Source of the DNA: Rhodoferax sp.
GTDB lineage: Bacteria; Pseudomonadota; Gammaproteobacteria; Burkholderiales; Burkholderiaceae_C
DNA: 5,075 nt
Assembly (NCBI GenBank): GCA_026785765.1
Contig: JAJAZK010000011.1
Location: forward strand, 1-5,075
Reading direction: 5' to 3'
Below the pieces are notes generated by a model. It did no database searches and was not told the DNA's origin. It worked only from the letters and a program-made list of their open reading frames with translations. This document shows positions 1 through 5,075 of this stretch, piece by piece (the stretch's first letter is position 1; each line of letters opens with the position of its first letter). A program made the position numbers and the translations under genes.

Positions 1-704
1 GGCTCGACCTCGTAGACACTCACGTTGGTGGAGATGCGCGGCAGCATCATGTCGCCGCCAATCAGCAGGCCGAGCGTGGCGCAGTACAGTGAAATATGCT
101 CCGGGGCGTGGCCGTAGCCACTGATGCAGCGCCAGCTGCGGCTGCCGATCGTCAATTCGTCGCCATCCATCATGCGCCGGTACTGTGTCGGAACGGCGGG
201 TACCAGGCTGGGGAAGTAACTGGCACGCGCCTTGATCTGTGCCACCGATTCCGGGTCGTTCAGGCCATGCAGCGCAAAGAAGCTTGCCGCGGCCTCACCA
301 CCAAATGCGGTTGGTCCCATAGCCCCCAGCCGCGCCACGTTGTAGTCGGTAGCGCTGACCCACAGGCGTACGTCCCAGCGTTCACACAACCAGTAGGCCA
401 GGCCAATATGGTCCGGGTGCATGTGGGTGACGATCACGCGCAGGATCGGCAGGCCTTGCAGCTCGTTGCTGAATATTTGTTCCCACTGGGCCCTGGATTC
501 GTCGCGCGAGACGCAGCAATCGACGATGCTCCATCCCTGGCATCCATCAATCTCGTCACGCAGCAGCCACAGGTTGATATGGTTCAAGGCGAACGGCAGT
601 GACATCCGTACCCAGCGCACCCCGTCAGCCACCTCCACCGTGGCGCCCGTTTCGGGCAAGGCGTCTCCCAGGGGATAGTGCAGCTCGCGTTCGAGTTCAT
701 TCAT
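1..704 (-). CDS. MBL-fold metallo-hydrolase (partial, C-terminus outside window)
   Basis: This is a metallo-beta-lactamase-fold hydrolase of the glyoxalase II-like group, probably soluble and cytoplasmic because no signal peptide or membrane segment is visible. The reading frame stays open from an ATG at 704-702 to the window edge, giving 234 residues starting MNELERELHYPLGD. The metal-binding signature THMHPDHIG is at residues 93-101 (His94, His96, Asp98, His99). A second metal site follows at GHAPEH, with His199, and GGDMMLPRIS starting at residue 216 supplies the bridging-type Asp218. These are the ligands expected of a dinuclear-zinc MBL enzyme. From memory, homologues in Burkholderiales are about 350 residues, so roughly a third is missing. 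The substrate is not known; a thioester or similar ester is possible from the glyoxalase II resemblance, but this is inference. The gene diverges from the MerR regulator gene and its start is only 19 nt from the shared palindrome at 724-741, which suggests co-regulation with leucine catabolism. No good Shine-Dalgarno sequence precedes the start; the leader there is C-rich on the coding strand. Confidence 0.88.
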   Translation of the reverse strand, partial: MNELERELHYPLGDALPETGATVEVADGVRWVRMSLPFALNHINLWLLRDEIDGCQGWSIVDCCVSRDESRAQWEQIFSNELQGLPILRVIVTHMHPDHIGLAYWLCERWDVRLWVSATDYNVARLGAMGPTAFGGEAAASFFALHGLNDPESVAQIKARASYFPSLVPAVPTQYRRMMDGDELTIGSRSWRCISGYGHAPEHISLYCATLGLLIGGDMMLPRISTNVSVYEVE

Positions 705-721
705 CGGGGGGCCCGGCGTGG

Positions 722-750
722 TAGACGTTTACGTAAACGTCAGATGTAAT
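722..750 (+). promoter_or_regulatory. Possible sigma70-type promoter for the MerR regulator gene
   Basis: A -35-like TAGACG (722-727, 4 of 6 matches to consensus) and a -10-like TGTAAT (745-750, 5 of 6) are separated by 17 bp. The 18-bp palindrome starts inside the -35 element and fills most of the spacer. This is the usual place for a MerR-family operator, although classical MerR promoters have a longer 19-20 bp spacer. With this spacing the bound protein could simply block RNA polymerase, giving autoregulation. A transcript would start near 757, leaving about 75 nt of leader before the preferred start at 833. Confidence 0.4.
724..741. promoter_or_regulatory. Palindromic operator 1 (probable LiuR site), divergent promoter region
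   Basis: GACGTTTACGTAAACGTC is a perfect 18-bp inverted repeat with three ACGT units spaced 6 bp apart. The identical 18 bp recur inside the palindrome at 1303-1324. It lies between the divergent hydrolase and MerR genes, 19 nt from the hydrolase start. Symmetric sites of this size are typical of dimeric MerR-family regulators, and the adjacent gene encodes one. Assignment to that protein is inference from position and repetition. Confidence 0.85.
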
Positions 751-832
751 CAGGCCATTGTATGGAACGCCCCGGTGGGCGTCTGTCACCTGCGCTTCCT
801 TGCCCGCAACCTTCTACCAAACCGGTATTGCC

Positions 833-1237
833 ATGTCCATCGAGTTTTCCATCAGTGACCTTGCCAGTGAGTTCGACCTGACAACCCGCGCCATCCGCTT
901 TTATGAGGATATGGGGCTGCTACAACCCCGGCGCGACGGACCGGCCGGGCGCAGCCGGGTCTACAGCGCACGTGACCGTACGCGGCTGAAGCTGACCCTG
1001 CGTGCCAAACGTCTGGGACTGTCGCTGACCGAAGCGCGCGAAATCATCGACATATATGACAGCCCGCGCGACACTGGAGCGCAGCTTGGCAAGTTCCTGT
1101 CCGTGCTGGCGGCGCACCGCAAGGCGCTGGAGGAACAGATGGCCGACTTGCTGGCCAATCTGGACGAGGTGAAAACCCACGAACGCGAAGCCCGCGCGCT
1201 GCTGGGCAAGGTTGCCAAGCCGACCAGGAAAGCGTGA
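833..1237 (+). CDS. liuR: MerR-family transcriptional regulator, LiuR-like
   Basis: This is a 134-residue cytoplasmic DNA-binding protein. The N-terminal winged helix-turn-helix is typical of MerR: ISDLASEFDLTTRAIRFYED at residues 7-26, followed by GLL and a basic wing ending in SRVYSARD (residues 41-48). The C-terminal third, about residues 80-125, is rich in Leu, Glu, Ala and Arg and fits the antiparallel coiled coil that makes the dimer. The protein has no cysteine, so it is not a thiol- or metal-ligand sensor of the MerR/CueR/SoxR kind; a CoA-linked intermediate is a plausible effector. LiuR is the MerR-type regulator of leucine and isovalerate catabolism in proteobacteria, and the next gene downstream is isovaleryl-CoA dehydrogenase, which supports the name. 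The start at 833 was chosen because the helix-turn-helix begins about six residues in, as in relatives. An in-frame ATG at 758 would add 25 residues with no family resemblance. Neither start has a clear Shine-Dalgarno sequence. Confidence 0.87.
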   Translation: MSIEFSISDLASEFDLTTRAIRFYEDMGLLQPRRDGPAGRSRVYSARDRTRLKLTLRAKRLGLSLTEAREIIDIYDSPRDTGAQLGKFLSVLAAHRKALEEQMADLLANLDEVKTHEREARALLGKVAKPTRKA

Positions 1238-1297
1238 TGCAACGCAATCTTGCTGCAACGACGCCTTCATGCCGAGCCCTGCTGGTCCCGCAGTGTG

Positions 1298-1303
1298 CAT
1301 AAT
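1298..1303 (+). promoter_or_regulatory. Possible -10 element for the liuA-can-aceK operon
   Basis: CATAAT matches the TATAAT consensus at 5 of 6 positions and abuts the palindrome beginning at 1303. No convincing -35 lies 16-18 bp upstream. If it is used, transcription would start near 1310, inside the operator, so bound regulator would block initiation. That is consistent with repression lifted by a leucine-pathway intermediate. A weak -35 would also be compatible with activator-dependent initiation. Confidence 0.35.
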
Positions 1304-1324
1304 TGACGTTTACGTAAACGTCAA
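1303..1324. promoter_or_regulatory. Palindromic operator 2 (probable LiuR site) upstream of liuA
   Basis: This is a perfect 22-bp inverted repeat: half-site TTGACGTTTAC followed directly by its reverse complement. The central 18 bp are identical to the palindrome at 724-741, and this copy extends two base pairs further on each side, so it may be the stronger site. It ends 20 nt before the liuA start codon. It lies between the MerR gene and the operon that gene probably controls. Confidence 0.88.
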
Positions 1325-1331
1325 CCAAAAC

Positions 1332-1336
1332 AGGGA
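1332..1336 (+). promoter_or_regulatory. Ribosome binding site of liuA
   Basis: AGGGA lies 8 nt before the ATG at 1345, a normal Shine-Dalgarno distance. It supports this start over the in-frame ATG at 1351. It is the clearest ribosome binding site in the window. Confidence 0.6.
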
Positions 1337-1344
1337 CTTTTGCC

Positions 1345-2523
1345 ATGGACATGCCCGGACTTGATTTCCAGCTTGGTGAAGACATCGACGCGCTGCGCGA
1401 CGCGGTGCGCGAGTTTGCCCAGAGCGAGATTGCACCTCGTGCCGCCGAGATTGACCGCAGCGACCAGTTCCCGATGGACCTATGGCAAAAGATGGGGTCG
1501 CTCGGTGTGTTGGGCATCACAGTCGGTGAAGAATATGGTGGCGCCAACATGGGTTACCTGGCGCACATGGTGGCGATGGAAGAAATCAGCCGCGCATCGG
1601 CCTCTGTGGGCTTGAGTTATGGGGCCCACAGCAATCTGTGCGTCAACCAGATCCGGCGCAATGGCAACGAGGCCCAGCGCCAGCAGTACCTGCCCAAACT
1701 GATCACCGGCGAACATGTGGGTGCCTTGGCCATGAGTGAGTCAGGCGCCGGCAGCGACGTGCTGTCGATGAAGCTCAGGGCCGAGGACAAGGGTGGGTAC
1801 TACCTGCTCAATGGCAGCAAGTTCTGGATCACCAACGGCCCGGACGCCGACACGATGGTGGTGTATGCGAAGACCGAGCCGGAACTTGGCGCCCGCGGGG
1901 TGTCGGCGTTCCTGATCGAAAAAGGCATGCCCGGTTTTTCGATTGCCCAGAAACTGGACAAACTCGGCATGCGCGGCAGCCCTACCGGCGAGCTGGTGTT
2001 CCAGAACGTCGAGGTGCCGGCACACAACATCCTGGGGGGGCTGAACAATGGAGCCAAGGTGCTGATGAGTGGCCTGGACTACGAGCGGGCCGTGTTGTCG
2101 GCCGGGCCGATCGGAATCATGCAGGCGGTGCTGGACAACGTGGTTCCGTACATCCATGACCGCAAGCAGTTTGGCCAGAGCATTGGCGAATTCCAGCTGA
2201 TACAGGGCAAGGTGGCGGATATGTACACCGTGCTGCAGGCCGGCCGCGCCTACTGTTACACCGTGGGCAAGAACCTCGACGCGCTGGGTGTGGAGCATGT
2301 CCGGCGCGTGCGCAAGGACTGTGCGTCGGTGATTCTCTGGTGCGCGGAAAAGGCGACCTGGATGGCGGGCGAGGGCATACAGATCTTTGGTGGCAATGGC
2401 TACATCAACGACTACCCGGTCGGCCGCCTGTGGCGCGACGCCAAGCTCTACGAGATCGGGGCTGGTACCAGCGAGATCCGGCGCATGCTGATCGGACGCG
2501 AGTTGTTTGCCGAAACGATGTAG
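1345..2523 (+). CDS. liuA: Isovaleryl-CoA dehydrogenase
   Basis: This is an FAD-dependent acyl-CoA dehydrogenase of 392 residues, the usual full length, probably a homotetramer in the cytoplasm. It converts isovaleryl-CoA to 3-methylcrotonyl-CoA in leucine breakdown and passes electrons to electron-transfer flavoprotein. Domains in order are an N-terminal helical domain (about 1-125), a middle beta domain with AMSESGAGSD (129-138) and FAD-contacting WITNG (161-165), and a C-terminal helical domain with QIFGGNGYINDYP (346-358). The substrate assignment rests on the position of the catalytic base. Most acyl-CoA dehydrogenases carry the Glu near the C-terminal TSEIRR motif, but here that place reads IGAGTSEIRR with no Glu. 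Instead Glu247 lies in GLDYERAVL, the position used by isovaleryl-CoA dehydrogenase. AMSESGAGSD has Ser where Pro is usual, and GSPTGEL has Pro where relatives often have His. The gene follows operator 2 and starts a tight operon with can and aceK. Other names are ivd and acd. Confidence 0.95.
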   Translation: MDMPGLDFQLGEDIDALRDAVREFAQSEIAPRAAEIDRSDQFPMDLWQKMGSLGVLGITVGEEYGGANMGYLAHMVAMEEISRASASVGLSYGAHSNLCVNQIRRNGNEAQRQQYLPKLITGEHVGALAMSESGAGSDVLSMKLRAEDKGGYYLLNGSKFWITNGPDADTMVVYAKTEPELGARGVSAFLIEKGMPGFSIAQKLDKLGMRGSPTGELVFQNVEVPAHNILGGLNNGAKVLMSGLDYERAVLSAGPIGIMQAVLDNVVPYIHDRKQFGQSIGEFQLIQGKVADMYTVLQAGRAYCYTVGKNLDALGVEHVRRVRKDCASVILWCAEKATWMAGEGIQIFGGNGYINDYPVGRLWRDAKLYEIGAGTSEIRRMLIGRELFAETM

Positions 2524-2550
2524 CACGGTGACAAGTGTGAAAATCGGACC

Positions 2551-3231
2551 ATGACCGACACCTTGCAGCACCTTCTTGACCACAACAAGGCCTGGGCCGC
2601 CAGCATGGAGCGCGAGCGGCCGGGCTTTTTCACCAAGTTGTTGTCGCAGCAAAAGCCGCGTTATATGTGGATCGGTTGCTCGGACAGCCGGGTTCCGGCC
2701 AACCAGATCACCGGGCTGGAACCGGGCGAGGTATTCGTGCACCGCAACGTCGCCAACCTGGTGGTGCACTCCGATCTGAACGCCCTGTCCACGATACAGT
2801 TTGCCGTCGAACACCTCAAGGTGCGCCACGTCATGGTCGTCGGCCACTATGGTTGCGCCGGTGTACGCGCGGCGCTGAACGGTGAACGCATCGGCCTGGC
2901 AGACAACTGGCTGCGCCATGTGCAGGACGTGCACCTGCGCCATCGCAAGCGCATCGAGCACTTGCCACTGGAGCAGCAGGAACACGTGTTGTGCGAGATC
3001 AACGTGATCGAACAAGTCGGCAACGTCGCACTGTCCACCGTGATCCAGGATGCCTGGGCGCGCTTGCAGCCGGTCTCCATCCATGGCTGGGTTTACGGCC
3101 TCAGCGACGGTTTGCTCAAGGACTTGCAGGTCAGCATGGACCACCCGGCGGGTGTGGCAGAAGTGTTTCGCGCTGCCGTGCGGCGTTATCCACGTGTGGC
3201 ACAGGCGGTCGCTGCCATTGCCGAAGACTGA
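2551..3231 (+). CDS. can: Beta-class (type II) carbonic anhydrase
   Basis: This cytoplasmic zinc enzyme of 226 residues interconverts CO2 and bicarbonate. It is close in length and sequence to E. coli Can (about 220 residues). Zinc ligands are visible as Cys43 and Asp45 in GCSDSRVPA (42-50) and His99 and Cys102 in GHYGCAGV (98-105); Arg47 pairs with Asp45. Trp40, Arg65 and Tyr182 correspond to the Trp/Arg/Tyr triad that forms the non-catalytic bicarbonate site of the allosteric type II enzymes, so the protein is probably switched off at low bicarbonate or low pH. The N-terminus aligns with E. coli Can from the first residues, which supports the start at 2551, although the Shine-Dalgarno sequence is weak. 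The gene begins 27 nt after liuA with no visible promoter or terminator between them, and ends 6 nt before aceK. Bicarbonate from this enzyme could feed methylcrotonyl-CoA carboxylase, the step after LiuA; that link is inference. Confidence 0.95.
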   Translation: MTDTLQHLLDHNKAWAASMERERPGFFTKLLSQQKPRYMWIGCSDSRVPANQITGLEPGEVFVHRNVANLVVHSDLNALSTIQFAVEHLKVRHVMVVGHYGCAGVRAALNGERIGLADNWLRHVQDVHLRHRKRIEHLPLEQQEHVLCEINVIEQVGNVALSTVIQDAWARLQPVSIHGWVYGLSDGLLKDLQVSMDHPAGVAEVFRAAVRRYPRVAQAVAAIAED

Positions 3232-3237
3232 GCGCCC

Positions 3238-5073
3238 ATGTTTCCGCAGCGTCTGGATTCCATTGTTGCCTACGAGATCGCGAAGGCGATGATGGACGGA
3301 TTCAACCGCCACTACCGGCTGTTTCGTACCGAGTCTGCGCGCGCCAAACACCGCTTCGAGACGGCCGACTGGCATGGACAACAACGCGCGCAGCGCGAGC
3401 GCATCGAGTTTTACGACCTGCGGGTGCGCGAGTGTTCGACCCGGCTGGGACGCGAATTCAAGGGTGGCGAGCAACCCATGGAGGTCTGGCATCAGGTCAA
3501 GCTGCACTACATCGGGCTGCTGGTAGACCACCACCAGCCCGATTTGGCCGAGACCTTTTTCAATTCGGTCACCACCAAGATCCTGCACCGCAGCTATTTC
3601 CAGAACGACTTTATCTTTGTGCGCCCTGCGGTCAGCACCGAGTACATCGAGAACGATGAACCGGCGGCCCGGCCCACCTACAGCGCCTACTATCCAACAC
3701 ACGACAACATGGCGCGGGTGCTGGAGCAGATCGTCGGAGATTTTGACCTGCGCCGCCCGTTTGACAATCTGTCGCGCGATTGCGGTTTCGTTGATGAGGC
3801 CATCCGCGTGCGGATGGGCGAAGTCAAGCTGCGCGCCAATTTTCAGGTACAGGTTCTGTCAGGGCTGTTCTTTCGCAACAAGGGCGCGTATATCGTCGGC
3901 AAGGTCATCAATGGTTTTGGCGAGGAGCCGTTTGCGTTGCCGCTGCTGCACAACAAGGTCGGCAAACTGGTGATCGACGCAGCGCTGTTCGGCGAGGACG
4001 ACCTGTTGATACTGTTCAGCTTCGCGCGTGCCTATTTCATGGTTGACATGGAGGTGCCCAGCGCCTATGTGCAATTCCTGCGCAGCATGATGCCGCGCAA
4101 GCCGCGCAATGAGATTTACAGCGCACTGGGCTTGCAGAAACAGGGCAAGACGCTTTTTTACCGCGACTTTCTGCACCACCTGCGCCACTCGACCGACAAG
4201 TTCCGTATTGCGCCGGGTATCAAAGGCATGGTGATGCTGGTGTTCGATCTGCCATCTTTTCCGTATGTGTTCAAGGTCATCAAGGACTACTATCCGCCGC
4301 AGAAGGACACCACGCGCGAGCAGATCAAGGGCAAATACCTGCTGGTCAAGCAGCATGACCGTGTTGGCCGCATGGCCGACACGCTGGAGTACAGCGAAGT
4401 GGCGTTTCCGCGTGCCCGCTTCGACGACGAACTGATTGCCGAGATCGAGAAGTTCGCACCCAGCCAGCTCGAGATCAGCGACCGTGATGGCGACGGCCAA
4501 CTCGAAGTGGTACTCAAACACGTATACATCGAGCGGCGCATGATCCCGCTCAACATCTATTTGCAGGAGGCGTTTGACCTCGGTCAAGGGCTGCCGGCGC
4601 ATGACAGCGTGGCGTTGCGCGCACGCGACCAGATCGAACGCGGCGTGGTCGAATATGGCAATGCCATCAAGGACCTGGTGGCGGCAAACATCTTTCCGGG
4701 TGACATGTTGTGGAAGAACTTTGGCATCACGCGCCACGGCAAAGTGGTGTTCTACGACTACGACGAAATCGAGTACGTGACCGATTGCAATTTCCGCCGT
4801 GTTCCTGAGCCGCGCAATGAAGAAGAAGAAATGAGCGGCGAGGTCTGGTACACGGTTGGCCCAAAGGACGTATTCCCGGAAACTTTCGCGCCGTTCCTGC
4901 TTGGCAACCCGTCGGTGCGCGAATTCTTCATGCGCCACCATGCCGTCCTGCTCGACGCCACTTTCTGTCAGATGCACATAGACCGCATTGGCGAGGGCCA
5001 TGTGTTTGACGTGTTTCCGTACGACCGGGACATGCGTTTTGCGCCCGGGCTGACCGAGACCGATGTGGCCTGA
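3238..5073 (+). CDS. aceK: Isocitrate dehydrogenase kinase/phosphatase
   Basis: This bifunctional cytoplasmic enzyme of 611 residues phosphorylates and dephosphorylates isocitrate dehydrogenase, diverting isocitrate to the glyoxylate shunt when IDH is inactivated. E. coli AceK is 578 residues. The N-terminal regulatory domain (about 1-310) begins with a segment that aligns with E. coli AceK (MMDGFNRHYRLF, then RFETADWH), supporting the start at 3238. The kinase-like domain follows. APGIKGMVM (325-333) is the atypical ATP loop, and Lys346 in YVFKVIKD matches E. coli Lys336. FPGDMLWKNFG (486-496) supplies Asp489 and Asn494, matching Asp457 and Asn462. YDYDEI (506-511) supplies Asp507, the metal ligand equivalent to Asp475, and Asp509, equivalent to the phosphatase residue Asp477. 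All key residues are present, so both activities are expected. Between Lys346 and Asp489 this protein is 22 residues longer than E. coli, and that stretch includes an acidic DRDGDGQ turn (415-421). The gene starts 6 nt after can, which favours translational coupling. No aceA or aceB is in the window. Confidence 0.97.
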   Translation: MFPQRLDSIVAYEIAKAMMDGFNRHYRLFRTESARAKHRFETADWHGQQRAQRERIEFYDLRVRECSTRLGREFKGGEQPMEVWHQVKLHYIGLLVDHHQPDLAETFFNSVTTKILHRSYFQNDFIFVRPAVSTEYIENDEPAARPTYSAYYPTHDNMARVLEQIVGDFDLRRPFDNLSRDCGFVDEAIRVRMGEVKLRANFQVQVLSGLFFRNKGAYIVGKVINGFGEEPFALPLLHNKVGKLVIDAALFGEDDLLILFSFARAYFMVDMEVPSAYVQFLRSMMPRKPRNEIYSALGLQKQGKTLFYRDFLHHLRHSTDKFRIAPGIKGMVMLVFDLPSFPYVFKVIKDYYPPQKDTTREQIKGKYLLVKQHDRVGRMADTLEYSEVAFPRARFDDELIAEIEKFAPSQLEISDRDGDGQLEVVLKHVYIERRMIPLNIYLQEAFDLGQGLPAHDSVALRARDQIERGVVEYGNAIKDLVAANIFPGDMLWKNFGITRHGKVVFYDYDEIEYVTDCNFRRVPEPRNEEEEMSGEVWYTVGPKDVFPETFAPFLLGNPSVREFFMRHHAVLLDATFCQMHIDRIGEGHVFDVFPYDRDMRFAPGLTETDVA

Positions 5074-5075
5074 AC

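Larger units (their letters stand above)
705..832. other. Divergent intergenic region between hydrolase and liuR
   Basis: These 128 bp separate the two divergent starts. The only clear signals are the palindrome at 724-741 and the promoter-like hexamers around it. Nothing is recognised in 751-832 apart from the unused in-frame ATG at 758. No convincing promoter hexamers are seen on the minus strand for the hydrolase. Confidence 0.6.

Noticed and set aside
96..602. A 168-codon open frame on the plus strand
   Set aside because: It is antisense to the MBL hydrolase, whose zinc motifs are intact on the minus strand, and its translation resembles no family.
1279..1293. Short inverted repeat CTGC...GCAG as a terminator for liuR
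   Set aside because: The stem is only 4 bp with a 7-nt loop and no T-run follows, so it is not a credible intrinsic terminator. Read-through from liuR into liuA remains possible.
1303..1331. TTGACG at 1303-1308 as the -35 of the liuA promoter
   Set aside because: The hexamer 17 bp downstream (CAAAAC) is a poor -10, and the resulting start near 1338 would leave the ribosome binding site at 1332-1336 outside the transcript.
2524..2550. Possible separate promoter for can
   Set aside because: The gap is only 27 nt with no recognisable -35/-10 pair; one inside liuA cannot be excluded, but none was evident.
1741..3702. A 653-codon open frame on the minus strand
   Set aside because: It runs antisense across liuA, can and the start of aceK, all of which have clear family motifs. 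Its translation is rich in His, Val, Leu and Gln without recognisable domains, as expected of a shadow frame in GC-rich DNA.
3859..5001. A 380-codon open frame on the minus strand inside aceK
   Set aside because: It is entirely antisense to the conserved kinase domain of AceK and shows no recognisable motif; a codon-bias shadow.
1..5075. Mobile element, phage, CRISPR, tRNA or defence-system content
   Set aside because: No transposase, integrase, tandem repeat, terminal inverted repeat or tRNA-like sequence was seen, and all five genes belong to metabolic or regulatory families with uniform codon use.

Overview
The window looks like chromosomal DNA from a betaproteobacterium, most likely Burkholderiales (Comamonadaceae-like). 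This is inferred from GC-rich coding with strong third-position G/C, from the protein sequences, and from the gene order. It holds five genes, packed almost without gaps. No RNA gene, mobile element, CRISPR array or long repeat is visible.

Layout: (1) 1-704, minus strand: the first 234 residues of a metallo-beta-lactamase-fold hydrolase whose C-terminus lies outside the window. (2) 705-832: a divergent intergenic region with an 18-bp perfect palindrome at 724-741. (3) 833-1237, plus: a small MerR-family regulator, best called LiuR. (4) 1238-1344: a second intergenic region with a 22-bp perfect palindrome at 1303-1324 that contains the same 18-bp core. (5) 1345-2523: isovaleryl-CoA dehydrogenase (liuA/ivd). 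(6) 2551-3231: a type II beta-carbonic anhydrase (can). (7) 3238-5073: complete isocitrate dehydrogenase kinase/phosphatase (aceK). Genes 5-7 are spaced by 27 and 6 nt and look like one operon.

How the genes fit together: LiuA performs the acyl-CoA dehydrogenation step of leucine breakdown. The next enzyme of that pathway, methylcrotonyl-CoA carboxylase (not in the window), consumes bicarbonate, which carbonic anhydrase can supply. The end products are acetyl-CoA and acetoacetate. AceK sets the split at isocitrate between the TCA cycle and the glyoxylate shunt, which matters when carbon arrives as acetyl-CoA. Two copies of one operator, placed at the hydrolase/regulator divergent promoter region and just before liuA, suggest that the MerR protein controls itself, the hydrolase and the liuA-can-aceK operon. 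Each family is well known. The most interesting points are the regulatory wiring and the inclusion of can and aceK in a leucine-catabolism operon.
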